Notes under the pieces: model-generated
Told to the model about the DNA's origin: nothing
The model's input: the letters and a program-made list of their open reading frames with translations, nothing else
The model's database searches: none
Shown: positions 63,508-64,000 of the stretch, piece after piece
Numbering within the stretch: the stretch's first letter is position 1
Layout: each line of letters starts with the position of its first letter
Program-made: the position numbers and the translations under genes
NCBI RefSeq assembly: GCF_024105665.1
Contig: NZ_JAAAMK010000003.1
Coordinates: 186,001-250,000 of the forward strand
DNA length: 64,000 nt
Source: Aliihoeflea aestuarii
GTDB taxonomy: Bacteria > Pseudomonadota > Alphaproteobacteria > Rhizobiales > Rhizobiaceae
Direction of reading: 5' to 3'

Positions 63508-63584
63508 ATTCCCAGCCGGAATGGCTTCTCAAACATTCCACGCTGGAATGTCTTTTGGAACTGAATCGTATTTCCAGCAAGAAT
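63508..63584. promoter_or_regulatory. Three ATTCC-N5-GGAAT palindromes
   Basis: 63508-63522 and 63535-63549 are perfect ATTCC-N5-GGAAT; 63570-63584 (ATTTC-CAGCA-AGAAT) deviates at two places. Centres are 27 and 35 bp apart. They lie upstream of the leftward 136-aa gene, between it and the XRE gene end. This is a likely binding array for a dimeric regulator. Confidence 0.5.
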
Positions 63585-63596
63585 TCGTTTTGAATT

Positions 63597-63833
63597 CTAC
63601 GCCGCTACGGAATCCTTGCGAAGCCGGACCCCAGGGCCTTGATCGTCGTCGTTGATGAAGATGACGCCGGCGCTTTCCAGCGTGTTCTGAATTGCGTCGA
63701 TGGTCCGCTCTTTTAATTCTTCTCCAGCTTCAAAACGGGATATCGTCGCGGGGGCTACCTTCGCAAGTTCTGCGAGGTCTCGGATGCCTAATCCCAACGC
63801 TACACGTGCCATTTTTGACTGAACGGGTTTCAT
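63597..63833 (-). CDS. XRE family helix-turn-helix repressor
   Basis: A 78-aa DNA-binding protein. The helix-turn-helix lies at about residues 10-45 (GLGIRDLAELAKVAPATISR then FEAGEELKERTIDAIQ), followed by the small family tail SAGVIFINDDDQGPGVRL. I know this compact type as a common regulator in rhizobial genomes and phages. ATG at 63833 or TTG at 63851 could start it; neither has a ribosome site, so leaderless translation is possible. It diverges from the next gene and likely acts on the repeats between them. Confidence 0.85.
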   Translation of the reverse strand: MKPVQSKMARVALGLGIRDLAELAKVAPATISRFEAGEELKERTIDAIQNTLESAGVIFINDDDQGPGVRLRKDSVAA

Positions 63834-63834
63834 T

Positions 63835-63905
63835 TGAGAGCAATGTTCCAATTTGAGATTGACGATATAACGCTGCTTTGTTATGAGAGCATTGTTATCA
63901 ATTTG
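63835..63905. promoter_or_regulatory. Pair of operator-like direct repeats between divergent genes
   Basis: TGAGAGCAATGTTCCAATTTG (63835-63855) recurs as 63884-63905 with one extra base and two changes. One copy touches the XRE start, the other lies about 25 bp before the rightward gene. This is a likely repressor-binding switch. Confidence 0.5.
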
Positions 63906-63928
63906 TAGCTCAAATATAGGAGCAAATC

Positions 63929-64000
63929 ATGCGATCCGCAATGGAATTCGCCAGTGGCGAAGCTTTGCCCGAGAAGGATTCAATCCCGTCGATTATGGAA
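63929..64000 (+). CDS. Start of a rightward gene, cut by the window edge
   Basis: ATG at 63929 follows AGGAG at 6-nt spacing. Twenty-four codons are open to the window end (MRSAMEFASG, then EALPEKDSIPSIME). It is divergent from the XRE repressor with shared repeats. The fragment is too short to name. Confidence 0.55.
   Translation, partial: MRSAMEFASGEALPEKDSIPSIME

Larger units (their letters stand above)
55979..64000. mobile_element. Second phage-derived block (head and regulatory genes), cut by the window edge
   Basis: Plus-strand run of overlapping small genes, prohead protease, capsid, tape measure and two unknown genes, then a leftward gene and a divergent XRE repressor. The absence of terminase, portal, neck and baseplate genes points to a deletion product. 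The right end lies outside the window. Confidence 0.6.

Overview
The window is a piece of an alphaproteobacterial chromosome, most likely from the order Hyphomicrobiales (Rhizobiales). The basis is gene order and family content: ffh–GNAT–chorismate mutase–rpsP, ccmABCDG next to acnA and a DUF1223 gene, rpmF–mtgA–ispA, DUF2794, a GC-rich base composition, and three dispersed palindromic repeat types of a kind I know from rhizobial genomes. I cannot name the genus.

Positions 1–42.8 kb are ordinary, densely coded core and accessory chromosome. In order: a membrane protein and a LysE exporter; a TRAP transporter operon (dctP, dctQ, dctM plus a 67-aa membrane protein); argG; a phospholipase D-like enzyme; a MltB-type lytic transglycosylase; a zinc metallopeptidase; asd behind a Thr-rich leader ORF; three small stress or metabolite proteins (VOC, DUF1428, SRPBCC); an aminotransferase followed by a histidine-kinase scrap and a long inverted repeat; an ECF sigma/DGPF pair; rpsP, chorismate mutase, GNAT and ffh; a 300-aa membrane protein with a 24-aa membrane peptide behind a likely general-stress promoter; a Crp/Fnr regulator and an IS481 scar; cytochrome c maturation genes; acnA; ridA with a nitrilase; a second aminotransferase; LysR/mmsA; rpmF; and a cell-wall/isoprenoid neighbourhood (mtgA, ispA, PAP2 phosphatase, SLT transglycosylase, ispG), then 3-hydroxybutyrate dehydrogenase and an FAD oxidoreductase.

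From about 42.86 kb everything is prophage-derived. A 15-bp direct repeat at 42862 and 55964 brackets a 13.1-kb element. It ends in a frameshifted tyrosine integrase and holds a truncated tail-tip gene, a broken tail spike, two large glycosyltransferases, an O-antigen-modification-like set (gtrA, gtrB, gtrC) with alternating strands, and a lysis group (amidase, holin, two small membrane proteins). At least four single-base frameshifts plus truncations and fusions fall in this stretch, whereas the 42 kb of chromosomal genes on its left are intact. This looks like a decaying prophage that has kept intact surface-glycan genes.

Beyond the second repeat (55.98–64 kb) lies another phage-derived block on the plus strand: a helix-turn-helix protein with internal iteron-like repeats, zinc-finger and small proteins, prohead protease, HK97-type capsid, a shortened tape-measure protein and two unknown genes. 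Terminase and portal genes are not seen. The window ends with a leftward gene of unknown function under three operator-like palindromes, and an XRE repressor divergent from a gene cut by the window edge. The two blocks may be tandem or composite prophage remnants.
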